A model generated the notes under the pieces. That model had not been told where the DNA came from. It did not search any database and saw nothing but the letters and a program-made list of their open reading frames with translations. DNA of 64,000 nucleotides, from NCBI RefSeq assembly GCF_001657475.1, contig NZ_LXEY01000007.1, positions 19,580-83,579 on the forward strand. Reading direction: 5' to 3'. The stretch comes from Enteractinococcus helveticum. GTDB lineage: Bacteria > Actinomycetota > Actinomycetes > Actinomycetales > Micrococcaceae. A program made the position numbers and the translations under genes. Of the stretch, positions 28,447-37,159 are shown one piece after another (position 1 is the stretch's first letter; each line of letters begins with the position of its first letter).

Positions 28447-28677
28447 TTAGTTATCGGTTGCTGCGCCACTACCAGCGCCTGGAAGTACTTTCGATACGCT
28501 TTCGAATAATCCTTCAAGCTGGCCTCCGAGGGTGAGGACGGCGCCAATGATGACGACGGCGATGAGGCCGACCAGCAGACCGTATTCGACAGCGGTGGCG
28601 CCTCGGTCCTTGCGACCTTCGAAACGGTCGTTGACGAATGTCTGAAGTGTTGCGATGAGAGTGTAAATGCGGAGCAT
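28447..28677 (-). CDS. flp: Flp-family type IVb pilin
   Basis: This 76-residue major pilin has a 26-residue basic leader and a cleavage site before ATAVEYGLLVGLIAVVIIG. The Glu at +5 and the adjacent Tyr are those of Flp pilins. After the single helix comes a short tail ending in GAGSGAATDN. AAGGA 6-7 bp before the ATG gives a good start. It is the first gene of the Tad operon, so its promoter lies between 28678 and 28981. Confidence 0.95.
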   Translation of the reverse strand: MLRIYTLIATLQTFVNDRFEGRKDRGATAVEYGLLVGLIAVVIIGAVLTLGGQLEGLFESVSKVLPGAGSGAATDN

Positions 28678-28888
28678 GGAAAGTTCCTTCTTGTGTGAGT
28701 TCGAGGGCCCAAGCCCTATGGCTATGATCCCTAGTCAAGTGCAACTCGGGATCAATTCCAGTTTCCCAGAACTTTGCAGATCCAGCAAACTTTCATCGAT
28801 TGTTTTTCAATTTTGAAGCTTATTTTTGGGGTTTTCCTTTGTGTTTACAGCGAAAGTCCCGCGCTATATTACCGATCAGTAGCATGTT

Positions 28889-28904
28889 CGTGACTTTGAT
28901 CACG
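28889..28904. promoter_or_regulatory. CRP/GlxR-like site upstream of the Tad operon
   Basis: CGTGACTTTGATCACG is a perfect CGTGA-N6-TCACG palindrome, matching the TGTGA-N6-TCACA class bound by CRP and actinobacterial GlxR. It lies in the AT-rich 304-bp gap between flp (minus) and the TetR gene (plus), 212 bp from flp and about 80 bp from the TetR start. Either could be controlled by cAMP. Confidence 0.5.
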
Positions 28905-28955
28905 GTGGGTGTTTTTTGGTTTCCGTAAATGTGCAGAAACAGCAAAATTAAAGTT

Positions 28956-28977
28956 TCGCATGTTTGCGATACACTGA
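28956..28977 (+). promoter_or_regulatory. promoter and palindromic operator of the TetR gene
   Basis: TCGCA-TGTT-TGCGA (28956-28969) is a short perfect palindrome. It overlaps a -10-like TACACT ending about 8 bases before ATG 28982. The short distance implies a leaderless mRNA and autorepression by the TetR protein. Confidence 0.5.
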
Positions 28978-28981
28978 CCCT

Positions 28982-29593
28982 ATGACCAAAGAACAGCCGG
29001 GTTTGCGAGAACTCAAAAAACAGCTGACGCGCGAACAAATCGCGGCGGCTGCACTCAAATTAACGAAAGAAAAAGGACTCAGTCGGGTGACTATTGACGA
29101 GATTGCTCAAGAGGCATTCGTGTCGCCCCGGACCGTTTCAAACTACTTCCCAGTAAAAGAAGACGCTGTATTAGCAGCCGGACGGGTTGGCTTTGAAGCG
29201 ATGCTTCGCGAATACAGCGCCGGCACTCAGCAGGGGAACCCGGTTGAAGAGTTGCGTCAGGTTTTTTCCAAGTATGCTCGCGAGCATCCTGAACATTTGC
29301 GAATGATTGCTGAGCTCGTTGAGCTCGAACGGCAAAACCCGACGTTAAAGCCTTTTCGTGTTGCCCAAGAGTCGGAACTTAGTGCAAATCTTAGCGAGCT
29401 TATCGCAGACCGGTTCGGCACTGACCTGACGGAGGATCCATACCCCACTCTTGCCGCGGAAGCGGTGGTGTCGGCTATCACCACGTCCATGAATATTTGG
29501 TCGAAATGTAGTTGCACTGAGGACTGCCTGCCGGATCTTGTCGATACATCATTCAACATCGCCTCAACCGGCTACGCAGTCGCTAAGGATTAG
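28982..29593 (+). CDS. TetR/AcrR-family transcriptional regulator
   Basis: The 203-residue protein starts with a TetR helix-turn-helix (LTREQIAAAALKLTKEKGLS, then VTIDEIAQEAFVSPRTVSNY and FPVKEDAV). An alpha-helical ligand domain follows. The C-terminal half has three cysteines close together (KCSCTEDC), which could bind metal or sense redox, though this is unproven. ATG 28982 is preceded by a promoter-like TACACT and no Shine-Dalgarno, so the mRNA is probably leaderless. Targets are unknown; the flanking genes are the pilus operon and a beta-lactamase-fold gene. Confidence 0.88.
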   Translation: MTKEQPGLRELKKQLTREQIAAAALKLTKEKGLSRVTIDEIAQEAFVSPRTVSNYFPVKEDAVLAAGRVGFEAMLREYSAGTQQGNPVEELRQVFSKYAREHPEHLRMIAELVELERQNPTLKPFRVAQESELSANLSELIADRFGTDLTEDPYPTLAAEAVVSAITTSMNIWSKCSCTEDCLPDLVDTSFNIASTGYAVAKD

Positions 29594-29847
29594 CCTTGCG
29601 GGGACGGTGTGGGGTTAAGCGCGACGCGGTTGACCTCAGGCGCCCGCGGTAATTGCAGAACAACCTACCCGCCAACTTCAACGACGTACACTCACGTATT
29701 GGTTTGTTGCGGATGTCGTCAACGACATCTCAATTCAGCTGAACCCGCCATGCACGATCGGCTTTCGCAAGCGGAGAGCCACAGCTCCTCTTGTGCGATT
29801 CTTGTGTGGCTGTAGGCAACGCCGAACCCGCCACGTATCATGAGGAT

Positions 29848-31020
29848 ATGGACGCGACTTTTCGAGCGCGGTTGCGCGTTCTGCCCCTCGTGATAACTGC
29901 CCTGTTAGGGTTCGCAAGTTGTGCCAGTGCTGAGTCCGGTAACGACGCCGCATCGCTGTCGCAAACCCCCACCGAGCTTCCCGAAACCGTGCAGCAACCT
30001 TTGGCCGAAGCCCTGGATTCGTGGATGGATCGCTACGAAGTCCCCGGCGCCGCCGTCGCTGTCACCACGCCCGATGGAACCTGGTCAACAGTGCGAGGCG
30101 TGACTGACCTTGAAACCCAAGATCCCATCACCGGCGATATGGTCTGGCCACTTCGCAGCGTCACCAAGTCTGTCGTCGTCACCGTGCTGCTCCAATTGGT
30201 TGATGAGGGCAAACTCAGCTTCGACGACCCCATCGGCACCTATATTGACGACGTGCCCAACGGCGATCAGATCACCCTGCGTCAGCTGGCCAACATGACC
30301 AGTGGGGTAGGGGACTACACGCGCTCGGAGTCGTTCGTGCACACGCTGGTCGAAAACCCCGCCCAGCACTTCACACTCGAAGCGCTCAACAGCTACGGCC
30401 TGGACGAGGGCTCACAGTTCGACCCCGGCACCGACCATGTGTATTCCAATACCTCCACGAACTTGCTCGGCGTCGTCATTGAAGACGTCACCGGCCAACC
30501 CCTTGCCCGATCCATTGACGAGCGCATTGTCGATGAACTCGGCCTGACCGATACCGTCTACGCTGACTCCGACGACGACTGGCCGGCCCCACATGCCCAA
30601 GGCCACCAGCCGGCCGAGGGTGAGGTGGTACCGATCTTCAATAACTTCTCGTCCATGGGCGCATCCGGTGCCATGATCTCGACGACGGCGGACATGACCG
30701 TGTGGGCCAAGGCCCTGGCAACCGGGGAGCTGATCTCGCCCGAGCTGCAGGAAGAACGCCTGGTCGGTGCGCCGTTGTCTGACGGTCCCGAGTACGACGA
30801 ATACGCCGTTGGTATTGGTTCTCTCGAGAGCTGGTGGGGTCATACCGGTGAAGGCCTCGGCTTCACCGCGCTGGTCATGCACGACGAAGAGTCGGATTCC
30901 AGCGTGGTGATTTTCATGAACATCTCGCAGGCCGTCGAGATTTCGGATGGGGTGGAGACCGAGCGCCACGTTCCGACTGCACTGATGCGTGAGTACTCGC
31001 AGATTTTGACCCTGAGATGA
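29848..31020 (+). CDS. serine beta-lactamase-fold lipoprotein (class C / D-Ala-D-Ala carboxypeptidase type)
   Basis: The 390-residue product has a signal peptide ending in GFASCAS, a lipobox. The penicillin-binding fold carries SVTK (catalytic Ser104-Lys107), YSN (Tyr199) and HTG (His332, replacing KTG). That motif set fits the beta-lactamase/transpeptidase-like family of esterases and DD-peptidases more than resistance enzymes. It probably acts on cell-wall peptides or an ester at the outer membrane face. ATG 29848 is preceded by TATCAT 7 bases away, suggesting a leaderless start. The frame from 29791 adds sequence unlike a signal peptide. Confidence 0.82.
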   Translation: MDATFRARLRVLPLVITALLGFASCASAESGNDAASLSQTPTELPETVQQPLAEALDSWMDRYEVPGAAVAVTTPDGTWSTVRGVTDLETQDPITGDMVWPLRSVTKSVVVTVLLQLVDEGKLSFDDPIGTYIDDVPNGDQITLRQLANMTSGVGDYTRSESFVHTLVENPAQHFTLEALNSYGLDEGSQFDPGTDHVYSNTSTNLLGVVIEDVTGQPLARSIDERIVDELGLTDTVYADSDDDWPAPHAQGHQPAEGEVVPIFNNFSSMGASGAMISTTADMTVWAKALATGELISPELQEERLVGAPLSDGPEYDEYAVGIGSLESWWGHTGEGLGFTALVMHDEESDSSVVIFMNISQAVEISDGVETERHVPTALMREYSQILTLR

Positions 31021-31379
31021 ATCAACGTTGATTGGTGGTGCAGGACACGGTGTGCCAAAGTACTGAGTTCCAGGAACAAAGTCATGAAGTTTTATTCGAA
31101 ACCTAATAAATGTCACGTAACCTACGCCTTGCTTTGAATGACATGACGGTGACGGAGTGGTGAGATTGGCATGTACGAGATCACTATCAGGTTGTGACTA
31201 TTTTTGAGTCTTCGAAGATACCTGCTCACGCATTGGCACGGCGTTCCTTTGGGAATAATAGGCAAAGGTATCGACCGGTGATCCCTGTCGTCCTTTACGA
31301 TTTGTCTTGAAGCTAGCTGCTCGAGGGAGCAATACGTAGCAATAATTGGCCTAGATTATGGAGATGTCATACTGGCCTC
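31021..31379. other. 360-bp gap before the Gabija-like operon
   Basis: I see no coding frame or strong repeat. The promoter of the downstream defence pair should lie at its right end. There is no clear Shine-Dalgarno before ATG 31380, so the first gene may be leaderless. Confidence 0.35.
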
Positions 31380-32981
31380 ATGATCGCCCGTGTTAAAGCT
31401 ACTAACTATCGCTGCTTCAAATCACTGGATTTTTCTCCAAACCCAGATCTCAACATAGTTGTTGGGGATAATGAAGCTGGGAAGTCAACGTTGCTCGAGG
31501 TCATTTCACTATTGATTAGTGGCAGAGTTCGCGGGAGGAGGGCATCTGAAGATCTTAATCCATATTGGTTTAACCATGACGCTGTGAAAGCCTTCTTCGA
31601 AGCACTTGACCGCAAGCAAAGTCCAGATTGGCCTGAAATTGATTTGGAAATTTTCTTTGAAGACGAGACCCCAGGAGTCGGTCGTCTTCGAGGAGTTTGG
31701 AACTCAGAAGCTAAAGAGTATCCTGGCCTGAGATTGCAAGTCCAGCCTGACCCTGAACATTCAGCGGAGCTAGATGCCTACTCCTCTGAAGAAGATCTAC
31801 CACGGTTGATTCCGTCGGATCTATATATGGTCACCTGGAAAGATTTCGCGGGCGAGATTATCTTGAGGCAACCGCGAGGTCTTGGGATTGCCCTAGTTAA
31901 TAGCAATACCACTTGGTCCTACTCAGGTGTCGATTACAAGCTTCGACAATTAATCCGTGATTTTGTCTCGCCACAGGAGAGTGCGAAGATCGCTCTGGAT
32001 CATCGTAAGGCTAAGGCTGAGATTACGAGCGGCATCCTTAGGGAAGTCAACGAAAGAATTGGCAAGGAAGATTCTTCCTTCGGAGTCAGCCTGCAGATGG
32101 ATCAAAGCGCGTCGACGAATTGGGACGCTGTTGTTGCTCCACATATAGAAGAGACGCCCTTCTCGATGCTCGGACAAGGGCGTCAGGTATCAACGAAGAT
32201 TGCACTTGCGATGAGTCGCACTCCGGAGCAATCTCAATTCGTGTTAATTGAGGAACCCGAGAACCACTTATCTCACACTCAGCTCCAGCGAATGCTTCAG
32301 CAAGTTAATTCACTTGCTCACGGCCGTCAACTTTTCGTTACAACGCATAGCTCCTTCGTACTGAACAGACTCGGATTAAAGTCTCTGCATCTAATGTACA
32401 AGTCCGAAATTGCGCAGCTGGATACACCTGATATAACGAATGACACGAAAGAATATTTTCAAAAGCAATCGGGATATGACACATTACGGCTGGCGATCGG
32501 GAGCAAGGTAGTGATCGTCGAAGGACCCTCAGATGAAATGATCTTTAATCTGGCCTACAAGATTATTAAGGGCGTTGAGCCAAGAGATAATGCTATAGAC
32601 GTTATCACCCTTGGCATACGTGGAAAAAGAGCGCTGGAGTTAGGGAAAGCACTTAACCGAAAAATGGCGGTACTTCGTGATAACGATGGTAAAGAACCGT
32701 CCTACTGGAAAGACGCTGCAGCTGATCTTCTTGAAACTGGGAAACGCGAATACTTCATTGGTGACGTGGATCTGGGCCGCACGCTTGAGTATCAAGTAGT
32801 AAATACTGGCGACAATGAAGCAAAGCTTCGAAAGATTCTTGGTCTCGGCGCAGAAGACAGCGTAGTTGAGACTATGGTCGGTGGCAAAACTGAGTGGGCA
32901 TGGCGGGTAGCAGACAAAGAAGTGACGCTTAGCTGGCCACAGTATTTCATAGACGCAATCGAGTTCATACATGGCGACTGA
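31380..32981 (+). CDS. OLD-family ATPase-TOPRIM nuclease, Gabija GajA-like
   Basis: This 533-residue class 2 OLD protein has an SMC-like ATPase with Walker A GDNEAGKST (29-37), an LGQGRQ signature-like segment near residue 264, Walker B VLIEEPENHL near 287, and a TTHSSFVLN H-loop. The C-terminal TOPRIM nuclease domain has its Glu in VIVEGPSDE (about 381) and a DxD-type pair in LRDNDG (about 433). GajA nicks phage DNA when nucleotides are depleted. It is followed with an 11-bp overlap by a UvrD-like helicase, the Gabija arrangement. GajA is usually somewhat longer. AT-rich codon use differs from the surrounding core genes. The Gabija call is by architecture. Confidence 0.78.
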   Translation: MIARVKATNYRCFKSLDFSPNPDLNIVVGDNEAGKSTLLEVISLLISGRVRGRRASEDLNPYWFNHDAVKAFFEALDRKQSPDWPEIDLEIFFEDETPGVGRLRGVWNSEAKEYPGLRLQVQPDPEHSAELDAYSSEEDLPRLIPSDLYMVTWKDFAGEIILRQPRGLGIALVNSNTTWSYSGVDYKLRQLIRDFVSPQESAKIALDHRKAKAEITSGILREVNERIGKEDSSFGVSLQMDQSASTNWDAVVAPHIEETPFSMLGQGRQVSTKIALAMSRTPEQSQFVLIEEPENHLSHTQLQRMLQQVNSLAHGRQLFVTTHSSFVLNRLGLKSLHLMYKSEIAQLDTPDITNDTKEYFQKQSGYDTLRLAIGSKVVIVEGPSDEMIFNLAYKIIKGVEPRDNAIDVITLGIRGKRALELGKALNRKMAVLRDNDGKEPSYWKDAAADLLETGKREYFIGDVDLGRTLEYQVVNTGDNEAKLRKILGLGAEDSVVETMVGGKTEWAWRVADKEVTLSWPQYFIDAIEFIHGD

Positions 32982-34116
32982 GGTACAGCTTGCAGTGGCT
33001 GGAAGTGGTAAAACAAGGGAGATCGTCGAGCGAATCAACGCGCAACCATCCGGGACGACTTCACTTGCTGTGACTTATACCCTGCAAGGCCAGGACGTAA
33101 TCCGATCACGTCTCCCTAATCGATTATTGAGCGAGCACGAGACTATGGGATGGTTCTCGTTTCTCTCTCGTCACATCGTTCGGCCATATCTTCCATTGAA
33201 GTTCCCGGGCATCAACCCGCGAGGGCTCCATCCCGTGTACTCTCAGGATGATATTCCTCGGGGTCGTAGTGGATGGAAATACTACTATGACGATGATCAT
33301 CAGCCATACAGCTCCAGATTGGCAACTCTTGCGAAGCTAATAATTGAATTGACCGCAGGTGCGCCTATAAAGCGACTTGAACGAATCTATGACTATATTT
33401 ACATAGACGAATTTCAGGATTTGGGTGGTAATGACCTTGTCGTACTTGAAGGGCTCATGAACTCAAAAATCAATGTGTTGCTCGTCGGCGATGTGCGTCA
33501 AGCGGTGCTTGAAACCTCGCGATCAGATCGACTTAACAAAGATTACCGTGGGGTAAAGATTGTTGATTGGTTCAGAAAGCGACAGGCAGCAGGACAATGC
33601 CATATTGTGCCAAACGATGTTACAAATCGGTTTAATCAGAAAATTGCTGATTTTTCTGACTTCATTCACGACCCCAAACTATCGTTGCCGAATACGACGT
33701 CTGCATTCAGGGAGACTACAGGTCACGATGGAGTATTTCTGGTGGATGAACAACATGCTGATGCGTATTCTGCGAGTTTCGAACAACGTCCCACCGTATT
33801 GAGGTATCAAAGGAGCAGTCGCGGAGTACCAGATGGAGAGTTGCTAACTTTCGGAATGGCTAAAGGTATTACTCGTGATCGAGTAATTGTCTATGCAACG
33901 GGTCCATTTAGGAAACTACTAAAATCGCGTGAAGTTTTGGCGTCAAAATCCGCTTGCGGGTTCTATGTAGCGGTCACGAGAGCACGTTATAGTGTCGCGA
34001 TAGTGACCACAGGTGCAGCAAAGGTGTTTGCGACGCTTCATCCTGATTTTCAAGGCAAAATCACTCTTTGGCAGCCGCAAGTTCCTGAAGAGCCAGATCT
34101 CTTCACCCTGATGTGA
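32971..34116 (+). CDS. compact UvrD/PcrA-type SF1 helicase, Gabija GajB-like
   Basis: At 381 residues this is short for an SF1A helicase, but the core motifs are present. Motif I is AGSGKT (10-15), Ia LAVTYT, II IDEFQD (145-150) and III LLVGDVRQAV (about 170-179). There is a motif V-like MAKGITRDRVIVY and motif VI VAVTRAR (332-338). The 1B/2B insertions seem greatly reduced, as the protein goes from motif III to motif V in about 120 residues. In Gabija, GajB senses DNA ends and activates GajA. Here it overlaps the OLD gene by 11 bp, so the two are translated together. It could also be a new class 2 OLD partner. Confidence 0.75.
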   Translation: MATEVQLAVAGSGKTREIVERINAQPSGTTSLAVTYTLQGQDVIRSRLPNRLLSEHETMGWFSFLSRHIVRPYLPLKFPGINPRGLHPVYSQDDIPRGRSGWKYYYDDDHQPYSSRLATLAKLIIELTAGAPIKRLERIYDYIYIDEFQDLGGNDLVVLEGLMNSKINVLLVGDVRQAVLETSRSDRLNKDYRGVKIVDWFRKRQAAGQCHIVPNDVTNRFNQKIADFSDFIHDPKLSLPNTTSAFRETTGHDGVFLVDEQHADAYSASFEQRPTVLRYQRSSRGVPDGELLTFGMAKGITRDRVIVYATGPFRKLLKSREVLASKSACGFYVAVTRARYSVAIVTTGAAKVFATLHPDFQGKITLWQPQVPEEPDLFTLM

Positions 34117-34366
34117 GCTACTGCGTCGCTAGTGGGTATCACTATCGAACTGATTTTAGTGTGGAGCCGGGGTTTCACATCCAGGTCGTATTGGTGAACA
34201 AGCGGAACCGAGTCTCTCACAACCAATCACCGCGCATCTTCGGTTCACTCCGGAACATGCCACCCGTAGTATTGGTTGATAACTGAGGAATCAACGACCG
34301 ATACTTAGCGAGGAGTTCACGCAACCACGATCGGTCCGAGTTGGCAGACGGTTCCTCTGGGCGGAC

Positions 34367-34804
34367 ATGATCTTAGGTTTGGTGCACGCCTTCTGGAGTT
34401 TTTACTGGGCCTTCGGTGGCACCTGGATGTTAGACACCGTCGGTCAATGGGCAGTGGTGAGCCAACTTGAACGACCTGTCCAAACCTTCCTTGTGCTGCT
34501 GGGCATCGGCCTGGCGAAAACTGCGGCGGCGGTGATCCCCGTGGCAGTCGAATACGGCAAGCTCGGTGGCAGAAGATTTTGGCGACTAGTCAGCTGGGTA
34601 GGTGGCAGCGGACTCGTACTCTACGGCGGCGTTTACGCCGTCACCGCGTGGTTGGTACTCACCGGACTGGTGTCTCCAAGCACTGGTTACAATGAGCCAG
34701 TGATGCTCGGCCACGCTCTGCTGTGGGATCCATTGTTTTTCTTCTGGGGTTTGACGCTGGTGATCTCACTGGTCTTGACGCGACGTAGCCTACGTGCCCA
34801 GTAG
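34367..34804 (+). CDS. DUF3995-like membrane protein
   Basis: This 145-residue protein has four membrane segments. It opens with LVHAFWSFYWAFGG, resembling the HxxWxxGG signature of DUF3995 proteins, whose role is unknown. The frame is open upstream of ATG 34367 with basic residues, but no standard start codon sits after the GAGGAG at about 34310, so the N-terminus is uncertain. It separates the Gabija-like pair from the AlbA_2 genes and looks like ordinary chromosome between accessory blocks. Confidence 0.65.
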   Translation: MILGLVHAFWSFYWAFGGTWMLDTVGQWAVVSQLERPVQTFLVLLGIGLAKTAAAVIPVAVEYGKLGGRRFWRLVSWVGGSGLVLYGGVYAVTAWLVLTGLVSPSTGYNEPVMLGHALLWDPLFFFWGLTLVISLVLTRRSLRAQ

Positions 34805-34833
34805 TACATTTGTGTGGCGTTCTTGAAATTGAA

Positions 34834-35439
34834 ATGACTGAGTTTCGGATAGTAAGTGGAGCGAAAGCGGCTCGCTTGAACAAAGGTCCAGGAAGATTTG
34901 GAACATTCTATATTGGTAATGATCCTACGAATTAGTTTTGTGAAGCGGAGTTCAACATCATAAAAAGAAGCTGGGCAGAAGGGCCAACATTAACACGCGG
35001 AAACATTGTCCTGTATAGCGAAGGCAATACATGGGATATCGGCGGAGAAATCCGTACATCTCAAGACGGAAGAACCATTTCTCTCCATCTAGACGACCTG
35101 GAAAACGTCAGCATCGAGCGACTTCGATCCGTTTTGAGACGACTGGACGATCTAGGTCTTTCCATGGAAGTGGATATCGTCACTGAATTAGATGGAGACA
35201 GGGACATTGAATACCTTCCAATATCAGGTGTTTCGTTCAGATTAGAGCAAGAGTCCTTGATAATGAAAGTTCGGTATTACGGGGATGAAGAACCCGGTCC
35301 GAGTTCAAAGACCGAAGAGCGAATCCAACCGTTCCTGAGCCGCAATAAGTATGAAATTCTTCGACTTGAAGAGGACCTAGACGACACAGGAAACTATAGA
35401 TATGTATCGATAGAACTCAAATTCGCCGTTCGAGGCTGA
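34834..35439 (+). pseudogene. unknown protein gene interrupted by an amber codon
   Basis: From ATG 34834 the frame encodes 33 protein-like residues (MTEFRIVSGAKAARLNKGPG onward) and then TAG at 34933-34935. The same frame continues without another stop for 167 codons to TGA 35437. The downstream part has no ATG, GTG or TTG until TTG 35134. GCGGAG at 34945-34950 is instead followed at perfect spacing by ATC 34957, which is not a normal start. The whole reads as one 200-residue acidic protein of unknown family. Either it was broken by a point mutation, the TAG is read through, or translation restarts at a rare codon. It ends 3 bp before the AlbA_2 gene, implying an operon. Confidence 0.55.
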
Positions 35440-35442
35440 ACT

Positions 35443-36069
35443 GTGGCTTCGTTGGTTAAAGATGGGACTAGCTTACAAGCTTTAATCGATGCCACTGCGG
35501 GTGGCTTGACTTCCTCTACTCTGGCCGAACTTATCAGAGCTGGGCACGCTGAGGCGGTTTTGGGCCAACCTGAAAGTGATTGGCTGGAAGTTAAGCGAGA
35601 ACACTATGCCTTAGAGTCGTCATATGGAAAAGTCCGGCTGGCACAAACTGTTGCTCAGTTCGCAAATTCTGAAGGTCCCGGGGTTATCGTAATAGGCATC
35701 GAGACGAAAAAACGGAACGGCGTAGACATTCTCGAAAAGCTCACCCCCATGTGCATAAACCATAAAACTACACAGAAGTACACTGATATTCTGAAGGATC
35801 GGCTTTATCCACGCATAAAGGGCCTCAGTATGGAACAAGTCTATGTTAAAGGCGGCGAACTTGTTCTAATAGAGGTGCCGCCACAGCCGGAAGAATTGAA
35901 GCCATTCTTAGTTCACGGGTCAGTCATAGATGGCAAAGTCCGCGACAATTACTTTTCAATAGTTGAGCGCAGTCGTGATGGAGGGTATTTCAACCATCCA
36001 GCGAACGTGCATTCGATGTTGTCGGTGGGTCGGGCTTTTCTACGTTTCGGCATATACCCGTCAGAATAA
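35443..36069 (+). CDS. Schlafen AlbA_2-domain protein
   Basis: The 208-residue protein has an AlbA_2 domain at about residues 40-150. Its DWLEVKREH motif supplies Glu49 and Lys51, followed by AQFANSEGPGVIVIGIE, the typical 'AfaN..GG.lliGv' segment. AlbA_2 proteins bind nucleic acid; related Schlafen domains cleave tRNA, and several bacterial ones belong to conflict systems. It lacks the C-terminal ATPase or winged helix of the longer regulators. GTG 35443 lies 3 bp after the preceding frame. The low GC and the position next to a Gabija-like pair suggest a defence role, which is inference. Confidence 0.72.
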   Translation: MASLVKDGTSLQALIDATAGGLTSSTLAELIRAGHAEAVLGQPESDWLEVKREHYALESSYGKVRLAQTVAQFANSEGPGVIVIGIETKKRNGVDILEKLTPMCINHKTTQKYTDILKDRLYPRIKGLSMEQVYVKGGELVLIEVPPQPEELKPFLVHGSVIDGKVRDNYFSIVERSRDGGYFNHPANVHSMLSVGRAFLRFGIYPSE

Positions 36070-36250
36070 TTGAGAACTGCGGATGTTAGTTGCCACTGCA
36101 GCCCAGGACTTGACATCGATTACGGTCAATCTATTCCATCGATCTGACGAGTAGTCGCTACCGAAGCGTCAACAGGGTTCGAGTAAAACTGAATCGAACA
36201 TGACCGAATGCTTTATCGTCTAGAACCGTGTCATCTCATCTGCGATCTCA

Positions 36251-36814
36251 TTAGGGCTCCACGTTCTCGCCTGCGAGTACCCGCTCAGACCCCACCACAT
36301 CGTGGAGTACCTCGGGGTCCAAGGTATCTTCGTAGCCAAGAACGCTTAGCTCACCGCTAGGCTCAAGGATGATGCATCGGATTTGACGCAGATTTGTATA
36401 CCCCGCCTTGCGAACACAGCTGGTGATTTCATAGAGCGTAATGTGGGCTTTGCGCATCAGATCTGGCTGCTGCTGACCATGCGCGAATACCACAGTCGGG
36501 CGAGTATTGATGGCCCGATGGAGATGTATGTTGCTGCGAACCAGGCCGAAGACCGCCTCGCAGCACAGCAAAGTGACTAAACCGATGACGCCGGCGGCCA
36601 GTGTCGGCGGGTGACCGATAATAACGCGGCCTGCAACAGCACCGAGCATGACACCAACGACAATATCGAAGCCGGTAATTCCCGAGAGTACTCGTGCGCC
36701 AAAAACGCGAACGAGCAGGAGCAGGACGAGATAGATCGCGATCGCAGTGACAACCACAATAGGAATGCGCCAAAGTTCAATCCCTAAAGTTTCTATCAAT
36801 TGTTCCTGTGTCAC
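36251..36814 (-). CDS. DUF421 (YetF-like) membrane protein
   Basis: The 187-residue protein has three N-terminal membrane helices and a cytoplasmic domain typical of DUF421. The helix-3 segment FDIVVGVMLGAVAGRVI and the domain segment ITLYEITSCVRKAGYTNLRQ show the family pattern. Its function is not established; members are linked to envelope stress and spores in Firmicutes. It starts at GTG 36814 with only a weak ribosome-binding site. It seems to be a core gene between accessory blocks. Confidence 0.8.
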   Translation of the reverse strand: MTQEQLIETLGIELWRIPIVVVTAIAIYLVLLLLVRVFGARVLSGITGFDIVVGVMLGAVAGRVIIGHPPTLAAGVIGLVTLLCCEAVFGLVRSNIHLHRAINTRPTVVFAHGQQQPDLMRKAHITLYEITSCVRKAGYTNLRQIRCIILEPSGELSVLGYEDTLDPEVLHDVVGSERVLAGENVEP

Positions 36815-36838
36815 GCTGAAAGCATCTATGCAGCCATA

Positions 36839-37075
36839 CTAGATGGTGCGTTCGTTGCCCAATTTGGATTCTTGCTTGAAATGTAGCACTCGCTGTTGTA
36901 GTTCGTGCACACCCTGGCCGAAGATCCAGCGTAGTACTCCACACTTGATGCGCTCAGCTTCTAAGGCCTGGCCGGAGCGGCCCCATCTGCCCTCGGCACC
37001 AAGTGCAATGAATATTCGAATGACATGGGCTCGGTCGAGACTGCCGAGAACGACTCTTGAAGTTGAGGTTAGGGA
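36839..37075 (-). pseudogene. start-less reading-frame remnant
   Basis: This minus-strand frame is open for 78 codons between TAG at 37076-37078 and TAG at 36839-36841. It has protein-like content (DRAHVIRIFIALG, GRSGQALEAERIKCGVLRW) but no ATG, GTG or TTG near its beginning. It is probably the tail of a lost gene. No family recognised. Confidence 0.3.
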
Positions 37076-37159
37076 CTAGATGACGATTAACACTTCGAAC
37101 TCGGAAGTTCTCACGAGGTGGGATAAAAAACTTCCGAGTCGAATTGTTCTGGTGCCATC

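Noticed and set aside
36843..37079. 78-codon + strand ORF
   Set aside because: Cysteine/serine/proline-rich shadow; the opposite strand reads more like protein.
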